From Celeribacter litoreus (lineage in GTDB: Bacteria > Pseudomonadota > Alphaproteobacteria > Rhodobacterales > Rhodobacteraceae), in contig NZ_JAIUFY010000001.1 in NCBI RefSeq assembly GCF_020165855.1, positions 124,001 through 188,000 on the forward strand: a DNA stretch of 64,000 bases, in the 5' to 3' direction. Numbering within the stretch: the first letter of the stretch is position 1; every line of letters begins with the position of its first letter. A program made the position numbers and the translations under genes. Under the pieces are notes generated by a model that saw only the letters and a program-made list of their open reading frames with translations, was not told where the DNA came from and did not search any database. Below are positions 16,570 to 25,153 of the stretch, piece after piece.

Positions 16570-17920
16570 CCTTGGACGGACTTCCCTGCGACTGTCGCTC
16601 AAGTTCGCGTTCCTGTACTCGGTCCTGTCCGCGATTATCTTCGCTGGCGCATACTGGTTCACGGAATACGAAGTGCGGAATTGGCTTCACGCCCAGATGG
16701 CTGCGGACACGGAGGTGCTGATCGACATTTACGAGCAATCGGGTGTCGAGGAGATGGCTCGAAGCGTGAACCTCATGGCTGCTGTCAATTTCGAGAACGA
16801 CCGGATTTTTCAGCTGCAGGGCCCTGACGGAGAGGTGCTCGGAGGTAACCTCCTCCAGATCAACGGACCGATTACAGAGCAATACATTGCGGCGGACAGC
16901 GTCGAAGTTTCGGGCGATACTTCTGACGAGATTTCAGGATACTGGATCATCCAGAACGCGGTTGGGCCTTACATTCTGTTACAGGGCACGGGAAACCACG
17001 TCCTGTCGGAAGTTCTGGAAGCTATGAGCATCACACTTGTGACGGGCATTATTCTCATCATGGCGCTTGGCTCGTTCGCGGGGGTCTGGGTCGGGCGCCT
17101 GACAGAGCGCCAGATCGCGTCCATCTCCGGGGCTTTGGGGAGAGTGGCCGATGGCCAGCTTTCTGCACGCATCCCGATCATCGACGCGCCGACTGATGAC
17201 CTGTCGCGGGTCGCCGTCAGTATCAATGGAGCACTGGAACAGCTCGAAAACCTGATGGAAAGTCAGATCCAGATTTCAAACGACATCGCCCATGACCTTC
17301 GCACGCCCTTGCAGCGTCTGCGCCAGCGCCTCGAAAAAATGACGCGGCAGCGAGTTGTTGATCCGGAAGAGGCCGAGATCGCGCTCACTCAGACCGAGGA
17401 CATCATCGACACGTTCAACGCACTTTTGAGGATCGCTCAACTCGAAGCAGGAGACCGCCGCGAGCGGTTCCAGACGACAGACTTGCGTAGCATTGTGACG
17501 AACGTCCATGAGGCATTCGAACCCTCTGCCGAGGATGCAGGGCAGCTTCTGCTCCTCGAAGCATCGGAAGAGCCAGTTCTTGTTTCAGGCGATCCGGACC
17601 TTTTGATGCAACTGGTCTCCAACCTTGTCGAGAACGCGCTGCGACACACGCCGGAAGGCACGGAGATTTCTCTCGAAGCCACACATTCGAATAGCCACCC
17701 CGTTCTGCGCGTCTCGGACAACGGTCCCGGAATTGCGCACGAGAACTATGAGAAGGTGTTCCGGCGCTTTTACCGCGGGGAGAAAAGCCGGACGACGGGC
17801 GGAAACGGTCTGGGTCTGAGCCTCTGCAAGGCGATCGCTGACCTTCACCACGCCGAACTCAAGATTTCGGACAACAACCCCGGGCTTCGTATCGAGGCGC
17901 ATTTCGCGAACGCCGAATGA
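16562..17920 (+). CDS. Sensor histidine kinase (EnvZ/PmrB-like)
   Basis: The kinase has 452 residues. One membrane helix lies at about 14-32, a periplasmic sensor region of about 120 residues follows, then a second helix at about 155-177 and a HAMP domain. The phospho-accepting His244 lies in NDIAHDLRTPLQRL. The ATPase domain shows an N-box (LVENALRHTPEG), G1 (SDNGPGI) and G2 (GGNGLGLSL). The start overlaps the regulator by 8 nt, so the two are translated together. The signal is unknown; the layout suggests envelope sensing. Confidence 0.93.
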   Translation: MFNLGRTSLRLSLKFAFLYSVLSAIIFAGAYWFTEYEVRNWLHAQMAADTEVLIDIYEQSGVEEMARSVNLMAAVNFENDRIFQLQGPDGEVLGGNLLQINGPITEQYIAADSVEVSGDTSDEISGYWIIQNAVGPYILLQGTGNHVLSEVLEAMSITLVTGIILIMALGSFAGVWVGRLTERQIASISGALGRVADGQLSARIPIIDAPTDDLSRVAVSINGALEQLENLMESQIQISNDIAHDLRTPLQRLRQRLEKMTRQRVVDPEEAEIALTQTEDIIDTFNALLRIAQLEAGDRRERFQTTDLRSIVTNVHEAFEPSAEDAGQLLLLEASEEPVLVSGDPDLLMQLVSNLVENALRHTPEGTEISLEATHSNSHPVLRVSDNGPGIAHENYEKVFRRFYRGEKSRTTGGNGLGLSLCKAIADLHHAELKISDNNPGLRIEAHFANAE

Positions 17921-18174
17921 GCGCGAGCAGCGGTCTTTGCTCTTAGAGAACATCCGGATTTTGTTTTATTTCCGTGGGCACAACTGTTGCCACGGAGCAT
18001 CGCGAGAGCAGGCGAGACACTACATCCATTCGACAATTATAGGTCGCGCCCATATCGAAAAACGCCGGATTGGGAGCGATTTTGACACTCCCGAAGTTCG
18101 CTTTGCATCCTTTAAACTGACCATCCGCGCAGCTTTATCTCCTTTCTCACCAATGGAATTCGCCTGAACTCCGA
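17921..18174. other. Intergenic region after the histidine kinase
   Basis: No gene is supported in these 250 bp. The sequence is more AT-rich than its neighbours and probably contains the promoter of the following ABC operon. Confidence 0.4.
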
Positions 18175-18355
18175 GCGGACAGGTGCGGGGTGCGCCTGTC
18201 CGCGACTCCTGTCACAGCACCGGAGCTGGCACGCGGATTGCATCGCTCAAGACGCTTGGTCGCGCCAGAGGAGGGTCGGCCAGAGGGAGAACACAATCCG
18301 AGGCAGGTCCCGCGGACCTGACGGATTGATGAACGAATGTCAGGAGGAGAAGATT
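18175..18355 (+). promoter_or_regulatory. Structured leader of the NMT1-type ABC operon
   Basis: Two strong hairpins precede the binding-protein gene. At 18175-18203 a 12-bp stem (GCGGACAGGTGC with GCGCCTGTCCGC, one wobble) has a 5-nt loop. At 18294-18328 CAATCCG pairs with CGGATTG and encloses CAGGTCC/GGACCTG with a CGC loop. The ribosome site AGGAGGAG follows at 18342-18349. No T-run is present, and it does not match the TPP or guanidine riboswitch patterns that I know. Confidence 0.45.
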
Positions 18356-19414
18356 ATGCTGACAAAGAAGCTCGGAAGATTTGGCCGTGCCATCGCATTC
18401 GCTGCGGTGGGCCTGACGGCGACGGGCGCTTATGCTCAAACAACAGAAGAGATGCCAAAGGTCGTCATCGCGCACTCGACGAAGAGTTTCGCATTTCTGA
18501 CGTTCTTTGTCGCGAGCGCGATGGACTATTTCGAAGAAGCAGGCGTAGACGTCGAAGAGGTCCGCACTGGGTCGGGCTCGAAAGCCATGGCGGCTATGGT
18601 GAACGGCGACGCGAATATCTACATCGGCTCGACGACCACGGCCTTTAAAACGCGCGAGAAAGGCGTCCCGGTCAAGATCATTGCCCCGGTCGTGCGCCAG
18701 CTCACGTCCAGTATCGTCGTCTCCGAAGAGTGGGCCGAAAGCCACGGCGTGACCAAAGACAGCACGATCCCCGAAAAGCTTAAGGCGCTTGAGGGCGCAC
18801 GCATCGCCATGTCCGGTCCGGGCAGCGGCAGTGATCAGGTCGTGCGCTACGTCGCTGCCGAAGCGGGCTTTGATCCGGAACGCGACATGCAGATTGTTCC
18901 AATGGGAAGCAACGCAGCCACCTACATGAGCGCCATGCAGGCAGGTCAGATTGACGGTTTCTCCGCATCTCCGCCGCATATCCAGATCGCGGAAAAAGAT
19001 TTCAACGCGACCATTCTGCTCAATCTCGCGGCTGGCGAACTTCCGACGCTCGACGGGTATTTCTACATCGGGATGATCTCGCGCGACGACTGGATCGAAG
19101 AGAACACTGAGGCCGGTGCGCGCGTTCTACGAGCGCTGCAAATGGCGATGGATGCGGTGCATGACCCCGAATTGACCAAGGCTGCCGCGCAGGCAACCTT
19201 TGAAAAATACTACCCCGACATGGATCGTGACCTGTTTCAATCTGTCTGGGACAGCCAGGTGAGCAGTGTGCCGGTTAATCTCGAAATGTCTGACGCTATG
19301 CTCCGCGACGTTCTCGCATTCCACAACCAGTTCTCGGAATCGCAAATCTCTGCGGATCTGATTCCCGAAACGCTTGCGACGTCTTTGACCGACGCAGCGA
19401 TGTCGGCAAACTAA
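18356..19414 (+). CDS. NMT1/SsuA-like ABC binding protein
   Basis: The protein has 352 residues from ATG 18356, well placed after AGGAGGAG. A signal peptide (residues about 1-28, ending GAYAQ) precedes a type II binding fold of the NMT1/THI5/TauA group. Segments such as TGSGSKAMAAMVNGDANIYI and AGQIDGFSASPP are typical. The group binds sulfonates, pyrimidines, aromatic acids and similar compounds. Placement next to an aromatic degradation cluster makes an aromatic or heterocyclic ligand reasonable, but this is inference. Confidence 0.88.
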   Translation: MLTKKLGRFGRAIAFAAVGLTATGAYAQTTEEMPKVVIAHSTKSFAFLTFFVASAMDYFEEAGVDVEEVRTGSGSKAMAAMVNGDANIYIGSTTTAFKTREKGVPVKIIAPVVRQLTSSIVVSEEWAESHGVTKDSTIPEKLKALEGARIAMSGPGSGSDQVVRYVAAEAGFDPERDMQIVPMGSNAATYMSAMQAGQIDGFSASPPHIQIAEKDFNATILLNLAAGELPTLDGYFYIGMISRDDWIEENTEAGARVLRALQMAMDAVHDPELTKAAAQATFEKYYPDMDRDLFQSVWDSQVSSVPVNLEMSDAMLRDVLAFHNQFSESQISADLIPETLATSLTDAAMSAN

Positions 19415-19428
19415 GGATCAGATACGAT

Positions 19429-20211
19429 ATGTCAGATCTCATCGTCTTTGAGAATGCTTCGAAGACTTTCTCGACGCCCAACGGACCTATCGAGGCGTCG
19501 CGGGATATCAACCTCACGGTTAAACGAGGCGAATTTGTAACATTGGTAGGGCCGTCCGGTTGCGGCAAGTCGACCCTACTCAACATGACGGCCGGCATCT
19601 TTGCGCCCACGACGGGAAAGGTGCTGTATGATGGCAAGCCCGTAGACGGGTTCAACGGCCATGTCGGCTACATGACCCAGAACGACCACCTGCTCACATG
19701 GCGGACCGTCGGCGGCAACATCGGCGTCCCCTTGGAAATCGCTGGCTTGAGCAAGTCTGAGAGAAAGGCCCGCGTCGAAGAGCTGGCCGAGATGGTTGGA
19801 CTGTCTAAGTTCCTCGACAGCTACCCGTCCCAATTGTCCGGCGGCATGCGCAAGAGATGTGCCTTGGCGCGCCTCCTTGCCTATAGCCCTGAAACGCTCC
19901 TGCTCGACGAACCTTTCGCCGCGCTCGATGCCCAGCTCCGTTTGCGGATGCAAATGGAATTGCGCAGCATCGTGCAAACGCTCGGCAAAACAGTGCTGTT
20001 CGTGACCCATGACCTGGACGAAGCCGTGGCCATCGCCGATCGCTGTGCGATCTTTACGCGTGGCCCCGGAACGATCCGCAACGTCCTCGACATTCCACTC
20101 GGTAAGGAGCGCGAACTCATCGGGATGCGTCACAATCCGGACTATGTCGAATTGACCGCAACCCTGTGGGACGAAATGGCCCCGGATATCAGACTCGAAG
20201 AGGCGGTGTGA
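19429..20211 (+). CDS. SsuB/TauB-like ABC ATPase
   Basis: The ATPase has 260 residues with Walker A GPSGCGKST, Q-loop YMTQNDHLL, signature LSGGMRKR, Walker B LLLDEPFAALD and H-loop VTHDLDEAV. It energises the NMT1-type importer. The gene follows the binding protein after 14 bp and precedes the permease by 3 bp. Confidence 0.93.
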   Translation: MSDLIVFENASKTFSTPNGPIEASRDINLTVKRGEFVTLVGPSGCGKSTLLNMTAGIFAPTTGKVLYDGKPVDGFNGHVGYMTQNDHLLTWRTVGGNIGVPLEIAGLSKSERKARVEELAEMVGLSKFLDSYPSQLSGGMRKRCALARLLAYSPETLLLDEPFAALDAQLRLRMQMELRSIVQTLGKTVLFVTHDLDEAVAIADRCAIFTRGPGTIRNVLDIPLGKERELIGMRHNPDYVELTATLWDEMAPDIRLEEAV

Positions 20212-20214
20212 GCC

Positions 20215-20988
20215 ATGAAACCTAAACTCATCCTTATCCGGCTCGCCATCCTGATCGGCATTCTTCTCGTATGGCAATTTTCCTCCGGCGTCTTGATCAA
20301 GGAGTTCTTTGTCTCGAAGCCAACGAAAGTCGCAGCCGTGCTCGCCAAATGGATCGGCAGCGGAGACCTGTTCTACCACGCGGCGATCACTGCATTCGAA
20401 GCCTTCGCAGGCTTCCTCCTCGGTGCCTTTGTCGGGATTTCCATCGGTCTTCTGCTCGGGCGCGCCAAGGGCCTCGCTGAGGTGCTCGATCCGTTCATCA
20501 TGGCGTTCTACAGCCTTCCAAAACTGGCCCTCGCGCCATTGTTCATCCTGTGGTTCGGGATCGGACTGGAGATGAAGATCGTACTGACCGCGACGATCTG
20601 TTTCTTTCTGGTCTTTCTTAACACTTACACCGGTGTCCGAAGCGTGAGCCGCGAGATGATCGCTATCCTCAAACTCATGGGCGCCAAAGAAAGCCACGTG
20701 ATCACCAAGGTGGTCATTCCGTCGGCCATCACATGGGTTTTCGCGGGCCTTCGTATTTCCGTCCCCTACGCGCTGATCGGTGCGGTGGTCGGTGAATTGA
20801 TGGCCTCGAACCGAGGACTCGGCTTCCTGCTTTCGAGCTCCGCAGCTGATTTCAACACGGCCGGAGTCTTCGCCGCACTGTGTGCGATTGTCTGTCTGGC
20901 AGCCCTGCTGAACTACGGCGTGTCGGTGGCCGCACGTGCTATGATGCCGTGGGAGCGCACCACAGAGCAGCGCGAATTCAGCATCTAA
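20215..20988 (+). CDS. SsuC/TauC-like ABC permease
   Basis: The permease has 257 residues and about six membrane helices. The coupling-loop EAA motif appears as LMGAKESHVITKVVIPSA, and GLRISVPYALIGAVVGELM is characteristic of the nitrate/sulfonate/taurine group. It is the last gene of the ABC operon, with a terminator 30 bp downstream. Confidence 0.92.
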   Translation: MKPKLILIRLAILIGILLVWQFSSGVLIKEFFVSKPTKVAAVLAKWIGSGDLFYHAAITAFEAFAGFLLGAFVGISIGLLLGRAKGLAEVLDPFIMAFYSLPKLALAPLFILWFGIGLEMKIVLTATICFFLVFLNTYTGVRSVSREMIAILKLMGAKESHVITKVVIPSAITWVFAGLRISVPYALIGAVVGELMASNRGLGFLLSSSAADFNTAGVFAALCAIVCLAALLNYGVSVAARAMMPWERTTEQREFSI

Positions 20989-21017
20989 AAACCAACGGTT
21001 AAACCGATTACGATCTG

Positions 21018-21050
21018 ACACCGGCGACCTCCCATCGCCGGTGTTTCTTT
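21018..21050 (+). terminator. Rho-independent terminator of the ABC operon
   Basis: A perfect 10-bp stem, ACACCGGCGA/TCGCCGGTGT, has a 7-nt loop and is followed by TTCTTTT. Confidence 0.88.
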
Positions 21051-21097
21051 TGGTGCAGCGTGCCCATTTCTTAACCTCACATCGAGCATGGCAAGGT

Positions 21098-21112
21098 GTC
21101 CGCCTGGCGGAC
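21098..21112. promoter_or_regulatory. Candidate operator upstream of the TRAP/aromatic operon
   Basis: GTCCGCC-T-GGCGGAC is a perfect 7+1+7 palindrome in the promoter region of the TRAP operon. Near-copies occur at 24068-24082 and 28945-28959. An IclR regulator is encoded in the cluster. Confidence 0.5.
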
Positions 21113-21185
21113 GCATTGCGCTTCGACATAGTCTCCGGCCGAAATCGCTCCTTATCTTCCTCGAAAAAAGCGTTGGGAGGAGCGC

Positions 21186-21245
21186 ATGGAAACGCACAGC
21201 ACTACTCGAATTTCGGCTGCCTTGATCAGGGCGCTTTCGGCATGA
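21186..21245 (+). CDS. 19-codon upstream ORF overlapping dctQ
   Basis: ATG 21186 follows a strong GGAGG site with 5-nt spacing and encodes METHSTTRISAALIRALSA. Its stop overlaps the dctQ start as ATGA (21242-21245). dctQ itself has no good ribosome site, so translation may be coupled. It is too short to assign a function, and a chance frame is possible. Confidence 0.45.
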   Translation: METHSTTRISAALIRALSA

Positions 21246-21727
21246 GTTCGAAACGTCTCAAAAAAGTTGTGTCCACCACATTTCTGGCCGGAGCGGGCGC
21301 CTGCTTTCTCTTCGGCACAGGTGTGACGGTGGGCGATGTGGCCCTCCGCGCGGTCGCGAGCAAGAACATCCCCGGCGCGATTGAGTTGACCTCTCTCTCC
21401 ATCGGTCTTGGCGCTCTATTGTCTATGCCGGTTTGCTACGCAAAACGGACGCATGTCACCGCAAAGCTGCTCTCGGAGATTTCTCCAAACCGGTTCACCT
21501 ATCCGTTGGGTCTGGTTGGTGCCATCGCCTCGACGCTCTTCGCGATCCTTCTCCTGTGGATCGTCGGCGAAAATGCACTCGAGAAAATTGGCTCCCCGGA
21601 AACCACAGCCGATCTGGGTCTCCCCATTCCTGTTTTGATTGCGATCATCGCCCTCGCGCTGGCAGCCTGCTTTGCCGCCGCCCTCGCAGGACTGCGCTAC
21701 GCATTCATCAATGAGAGGGATTGGTAA
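21242..21727 (+). CDS. TRAP transporter small permease (DctQ family)
   Basis: This 161-residue inner-membrane protein has four helices. TGVTVGDVALRAVASKNIPG and AIELTSLSIGLGALLSMP fit the DctQ pattern (D-x-x-x-R, then an E in helix 2). It forms the small membrane subunit of a sodium-driven TRAP importer with the next two gene products. Its stop shares one base with the DctM start. Confidence 0.85.
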   Translation: MSSKRLKKVVSTTFLAGAGACFLFGTGVTVGDVALRAVASKNIPGAIELTSLSIGLGALLSMPVCYAKRTHVTAKLLSEISPNRFTYPLGLVGAIASTLFAILLLWIVGENALEKIGSPETTADLGLPIPVLIAIIALALAACFAAALAGLRYAFINERDW

Positions 21728-23028
21728 TGAGCGGACTTCTCCTCGGCGGTCTCGGCTTTGCTGCGGCCATTCTCATGATCTTCGTCGAAATTCCTGTGGC
21801 AGTTGCGCTCGGCCTCGTTGGTATCATTGGCTCAGCCATGATCATCGGCATGGACGGCGCCATGGCCATCGGCGCGACAACTGTCTGGGACAGCCTCACC
21901 AACTATACGCTTACGATGCTCCCGCTCTTTGTGCTCATGGGCAATATTGCGGCGCGTTCGGGTCTATCTTCGAAGCTTTATCAGTCGATGTCCGTTCTGA
22001 TCGGCCACCGTCGTGGCGGTCTCGCCCTTGCAACCATCGGCGCTTCTGCGGGGTTCGGGATGATCTCAGGCTCCTCGCTCGCAACCACCGCCACGATGGG
22101 CCGCATTGCGATGCCGGAAATGCAGGAGGCAGGCTATTCTCGCTCCCTCTCCGCAGGGTCCGTGGCCGCAGGTGGCACGCTCGGCATTCTCATCCCGCCG
22201 TCCACCGTGCTCGTGATCTATGCCTTCATCGCAGAGCAATCCATTCGTGACCTTCTGCTCGCGACCGCAGGCCCGATCTTCCTCGCCGTGCTGCTTTATT
22301 GCCTCGCAATCTGGGTGCCGATCTGGTTCGGCTGGTCCACCGCTCCGCAACGTGCGCGCGCCAATGCGGACGAGCGCCGCCTCGCCCTCAAAGAGTTGCT
22401 GCCTCCAGTCGGGATTTTCGGCCTCATCATGGGCGGCCTCTACTCTGGCGTCTTCACCGCGAACGAAACCGCAGCCATCGGTGCATTCGTGGTCTTGCTC
22501 TACGGTTTCCTGTCACGTCGCCTGACGATTGAAGGAATGCTGTCGGCCCTAATGGACACCGCTATGACATGCGGCGCGCTCTATCTCGTTCTCATCGGTG
22601 CGAACCTGTTCAACTTCTTTCTCGCGCTCTCCGGCCTGCCGTTCTCTCTCACCGGCATGTTCTCCGGCATCCTTGACCAGCCACTTCTCGTGATCCTGCT
22701 TATGCTCGCGATCTACCTCGCGCTTGGCACGCTCATGGACTCGCTGGCCATGCTCCTGCTCACCGTGCCACTCTTTGTGCCGATTGCACAGGCCGCTGGC
22801 ATCGACCTCGTCTGGTTCGGGATCTTCGCCGTGATGGTCGTGGAAATGGGCCTCATCACACCGCCCGTGGGCATGAACCTCTTCGTCCTCAAGACCGTCC
22901 AGCCCGACGTCCAACTCACAGAACTCTGGAAGGGAGCCGCGCCGTTCGTCGTCGCCGACTTCATCCGTGTCGCCATCATCATCGCACTCCCCGCGTTGGT
23001 GATCTGGCTCCCCTACAACGCCTTTTAA
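21727..23028 (+). CDS. TRAP transporter large permease (DctM family)
   Basis: The protein has 433 residues from ATG 21727, which overlaps the dctQ stop as TAATG, and about 12 membrane helices. Family stretches include LFVLMGNIAARSGLSSKLY, MISGSSLATTATMGRIAMP, GGTLGILIPPSTVLVIYAF and LITPPVGMNLFVLK. It transports the ligand delivered by the binding protein. Confidence 0.93.
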   Translation: MSGLLLGGLGFAAAILMIFVEIPVAVALGLVGIIGSAMIIGMDGAMAIGATTVWDSLTNYTLTMLPLFVLMGNIAARSGLSSKLYQSMSVLIGHRRGGLALATIGASAGFGMISGSSLATTATMGRIAMPEMQEAGYSRSLSAGSVAAGGTLGILIPPSTVLVIYAFIAEQSIRDLLLATAGPIFLAVLLYCLAIWVPIWFGWSTAPQRARANADERRLALKELLPPVGIFGLIMGGLYSGVFTANETAAIGAFVVLLYGFLSRRLTIEGMLSALMDTAMTCGALYLVLIGANLFNFFLALSGLPFSLTGMFSGILDQPLLVILLMLAIYLALGTLMDSLAMLLLTVPLFVPIAQAAGIDLVWFGIFAVMVVEMGLITPPVGMNLFVLKTVQPDVQLTELWKGAAPFVVADFIRVAIIIALPALVIWLPYNAF

Positions 23029-23047
23029 GAACATAAGGGAGGAAACC

Positions 23048-24055
23048 ATGTTCAACCGACTGCTGAAATCTGCCGCCCTGGCCCTCGCCATGACGACGAG
23101 CCTCACCACCCTCGCAGAAGCCCGCGAACTGCGCGTCTCGTCTTTCGAGCCAGCCCAAGGCTTCTACTCGTCCAAGATCCTCCAGCCATGGATCGACGAG
23201 GTAAACGCGAAACTGTCCGACAAAACGAGCCTCCAGCTCTACCCGGGTTCCATCCTCGGCGCACCGCCGGCACAGGCCGAACTCGTCAAAGCTGGCGTCG
23301 CCGACATCGCTCTCGTGGTCCCGACCTACACCCCGGGCCTGTTCCCGCTGACAGGCGTTGTTGAAATTCCGGGCCTCGTGGACAGCGGTGCGACGGGGGC
23401 AAACATCCTCAACACGCTCGCTGAAAACGGTGCGCTCGACGGCGAATACGAAGACTACAAAGTCATCGCGGTGTTCACGACCCCCGCCTACCGCTTCTTT
23501 ATGACCGACGCTCCGGCGGAGACCCCTGCTGATCTGGACGGTTTGAAACTCCGTTCGCCGTCCAAGTTCGGCTCCGAGCTCTTCGGCATGGTAGGCGCCT
23601 CCGGCGTCGGCATTCCGGCCCCTCAGGTCTATGAAAACCTCGAACGTGGCGTCGTGTCTGGTGCCGTTTGGGTGATGGACGCCTACCGCACCTTCCGCCT
23701 CAACGAAGTGGCTCCGAACATTTCGACCACGGGCTTCATGTCCTCCCCGATGTCCATCCTGATGAACAAACGGACCTATGACGGTCTCTCTGATGCCGAC
23801 AAGGCCGTGATCGACGAAATGTCCGGTCGCGCGACCGCCGAATGGATTGCCTCTGTCGTGGACCAGACCGACGCAGAGATCGAAGCCGCTTTCCGCGAAG
23901 CCGGTGAAGTGACCTTCGTCGATCCGGATGAAGCTGGCATGGCCGCATGGGCCGAAGCCTTCGCATCCGCACCAGAACTTTGGGTCTCCGAACAACCCGA
24001 CACCGCTGCCGCCGAAGCCGCTCTGGCAACGGCGCACGAGGTCGCGGGCCACTAA
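23048..24055 (+). CDS. TRAP transporter periplasmic binding protein (DctP family)
   Basis: This protein has 335 residues with a signal peptide ending LAEA near residue 24. The DctP fold shows LQLYPGSILGAPPAQAELVK and GLKLRSPSKFGSELF, with the family's ligand-carboxylate arginine probably R in LRSP. A DLDGLKLR helix precedes it. Ligands of such proteins are organic acids, and the genes that follow suggest an aromatic acid. GGAGG lies just upstream of the start. Confidence 0.9.
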   Translation: MFNRLLKSAALALAMTTSLTTLAEARELRVSSFEPAQGFYSSKILQPWIDEVNAKLSDKTSLQLYPGSILGAPPAQAELVKAGVADIALVVPTYTPGLFPLTGVVEIPGLVDSGATGANILNTLAENGALDGEYEDYKVIAVFTTPAYRFFMTDAPAETPADLDGLKLRSPSKFGSELFGMVGASGVGIPAPQVYENLERGVVSGAVWVMDAYRTFRLNEVAPNISTTGFMSSPMSILMNKRTYDGLSDADKAVIDEMSGRATAEWIASVVDQTDAEIEAAFREAGEVTFVDPDEAGMAAWAEAFASAPELWVSEQPDTAAAEAALATAHEVAGH

Positions 24056-24062
24056 GCCATCC

Positions 24063-24091
24063 CCCCTGTCCGCCTCGCGGACGGACAGGGG
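24063..24091 (+). promoter_or_regulatory. Hairpin and candidate operator between dctP and the dioxygenase gene
   Basis: CCCCTGTCCG pairs with CGGACAGGGG (10 bp). Inside it, 24068-24082 reads GTCCGCCTCGCGGAC, 14 of 15 bases identical to the site at 21098. It could be an mRNA-stabilising hairpin after the binding-protein gene, a regulator site, or both. Confidence 0.5.
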
Positions 24092-24160
24092 TCTCGCCTC
24101 CGGTTTCGCCTCTCACGGCAGTAAATTGGGGCATTCCGATTTCAATGAATGGAGACAACC

Positions 24161-25153
24161 ATGGCGATCATTGCTCTGGGCTATCTCGGTGTACGCTCTG
24201 ATAAGCTCGATGACTGGTCTGACTTTGCCGGCAAGCTTCTCGGCATGCAGAAAATCGACCGCGGCGGGAAGGCGGTTGCCTTCCGCATGGATGACAAGGT
24301 GCAGCGGCTTCTGGTCTCTGATGAGCCCGGCGAAACCCTTGCCTTCCTCGGGTTCGAGGTCGCCGCAAAAGACGATCTTCAGATGTATGCAGGCCGTCTC
24401 GATGCCGCTGGCGTGAAGGTCAGTATCGGCTCCCCTGAGCTGTGCGATCGCCGTTTTGTCGATGGCCTGATCTGGTTCGAAGATCCGAGCGGAAACCGCG
24501 TCGAGTTGTTCTACAACCCGATGATCGCCTCTGACCCGTTCGTTCCGGGCCGTCCCATCGATGGGTTTAACACGGGTCCTCTGGGCATGGGTCACGCGGT
24601 ATTGCACGTCAAAGACATCGACGTGATGATGCCATTCTATCGCGACCTACTGGATTTCCACGTGTCCGATTACGGTCTCGAACCCTACGGCCTCTACTTC
24701 TTCCACCTCAATGAGCGCCACCACTCCTTCGCGATGGTCGGGTCCGGTCAACTCGGGTTCCACCACTTCATGGTCGAGTTCCAGAACCTCGACGATCTGG
24801 GTCAGGGCTATGACCTCGCGCAGATGGACGAGGGCCGCGTGGCCTACACGCTCGGGCGGCACACCAACGATTACATGACGTCCTATTACGCGCATTCACC
24901 GTCCGGCTTTTTCGTCGAGAACGGCTGGGGCGGACGTCTTATCGATCCGGACACTTGGGAACCGCATCAGACCCATGACGGGCCGAGTTTCTGGGGCCAC
25001 GAGCGCCTCTATCTGACCGAAGAAGGCGGGCGCAAACGTCTGCGCGACATGCGCTTGGACGCCGCGGAACGTGGCCGCCGCAGCCCGCCTGTCGCGGAGT
25101 GTCCATGGCTCTATGGCGAACTCGCCAAAAAGAACGCAGCAGGGAGAACATAA
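24161..25153 (+). CDS. Type I extradiol ring-cleavage dioxygenase (BphC/HsaC-like)
   Basis: The protein has 330 residues from ATG 24161, placed 6 nt after GGAG; an ATG 12 nt upstream is less likely. Two VOC-type modules are present. The C-terminal module carries the Fe(II) triad: His in GMGHAVLHVKD, His in GFHHFMVEF and Glu in GFFVENGWG. It should open a catechol-type ring next to its hydroxyls. The stop abuts the FAD hydroxylase start. Confidence 0.87.
   Translation: MAIIALGYLGVRSDKLDDWSDFAGKLLGMQKIDRGGKAVAFRMDDKVQRLLVSDEPGETLAFLGFEVAAKDDLQMYAGRLDAAGVKVSIGSPELCDRRFVDGLIWFEDPSGNRVELFYNPMIASDPFVPGRPIDGFNTGPLGMGHAVLHVKDIDVMMPFYRDLLDFHVSDYGLEPYGLYFFHLNERHHSFAMVGSGQLGFHHFMVEFQNLDDLGQGYDLAQMDEGRVAYTLGRHTNDYMTSYYAHSPSGFFVENGWGGRLIDPDTWEPHQTHDGPSFWGHERLYLTEEGGRKRLRDMRLDAAERGRRSPPVAECPWLYGELAKKNAAGRT

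Noticed and set aside
18175-18355. TPP or guanidine riboswitch before the NMT1-type gene
   Set aside because: The conserved cores of those classes (for example CTGAGA and ACCTGAT for TPP) are not present.
19576-21129. 517-codon open frame opposite the ABC ATPase and permease
   Set aside because: It spans two real genes and a terminator and is composed of charged low-meaning sequence.
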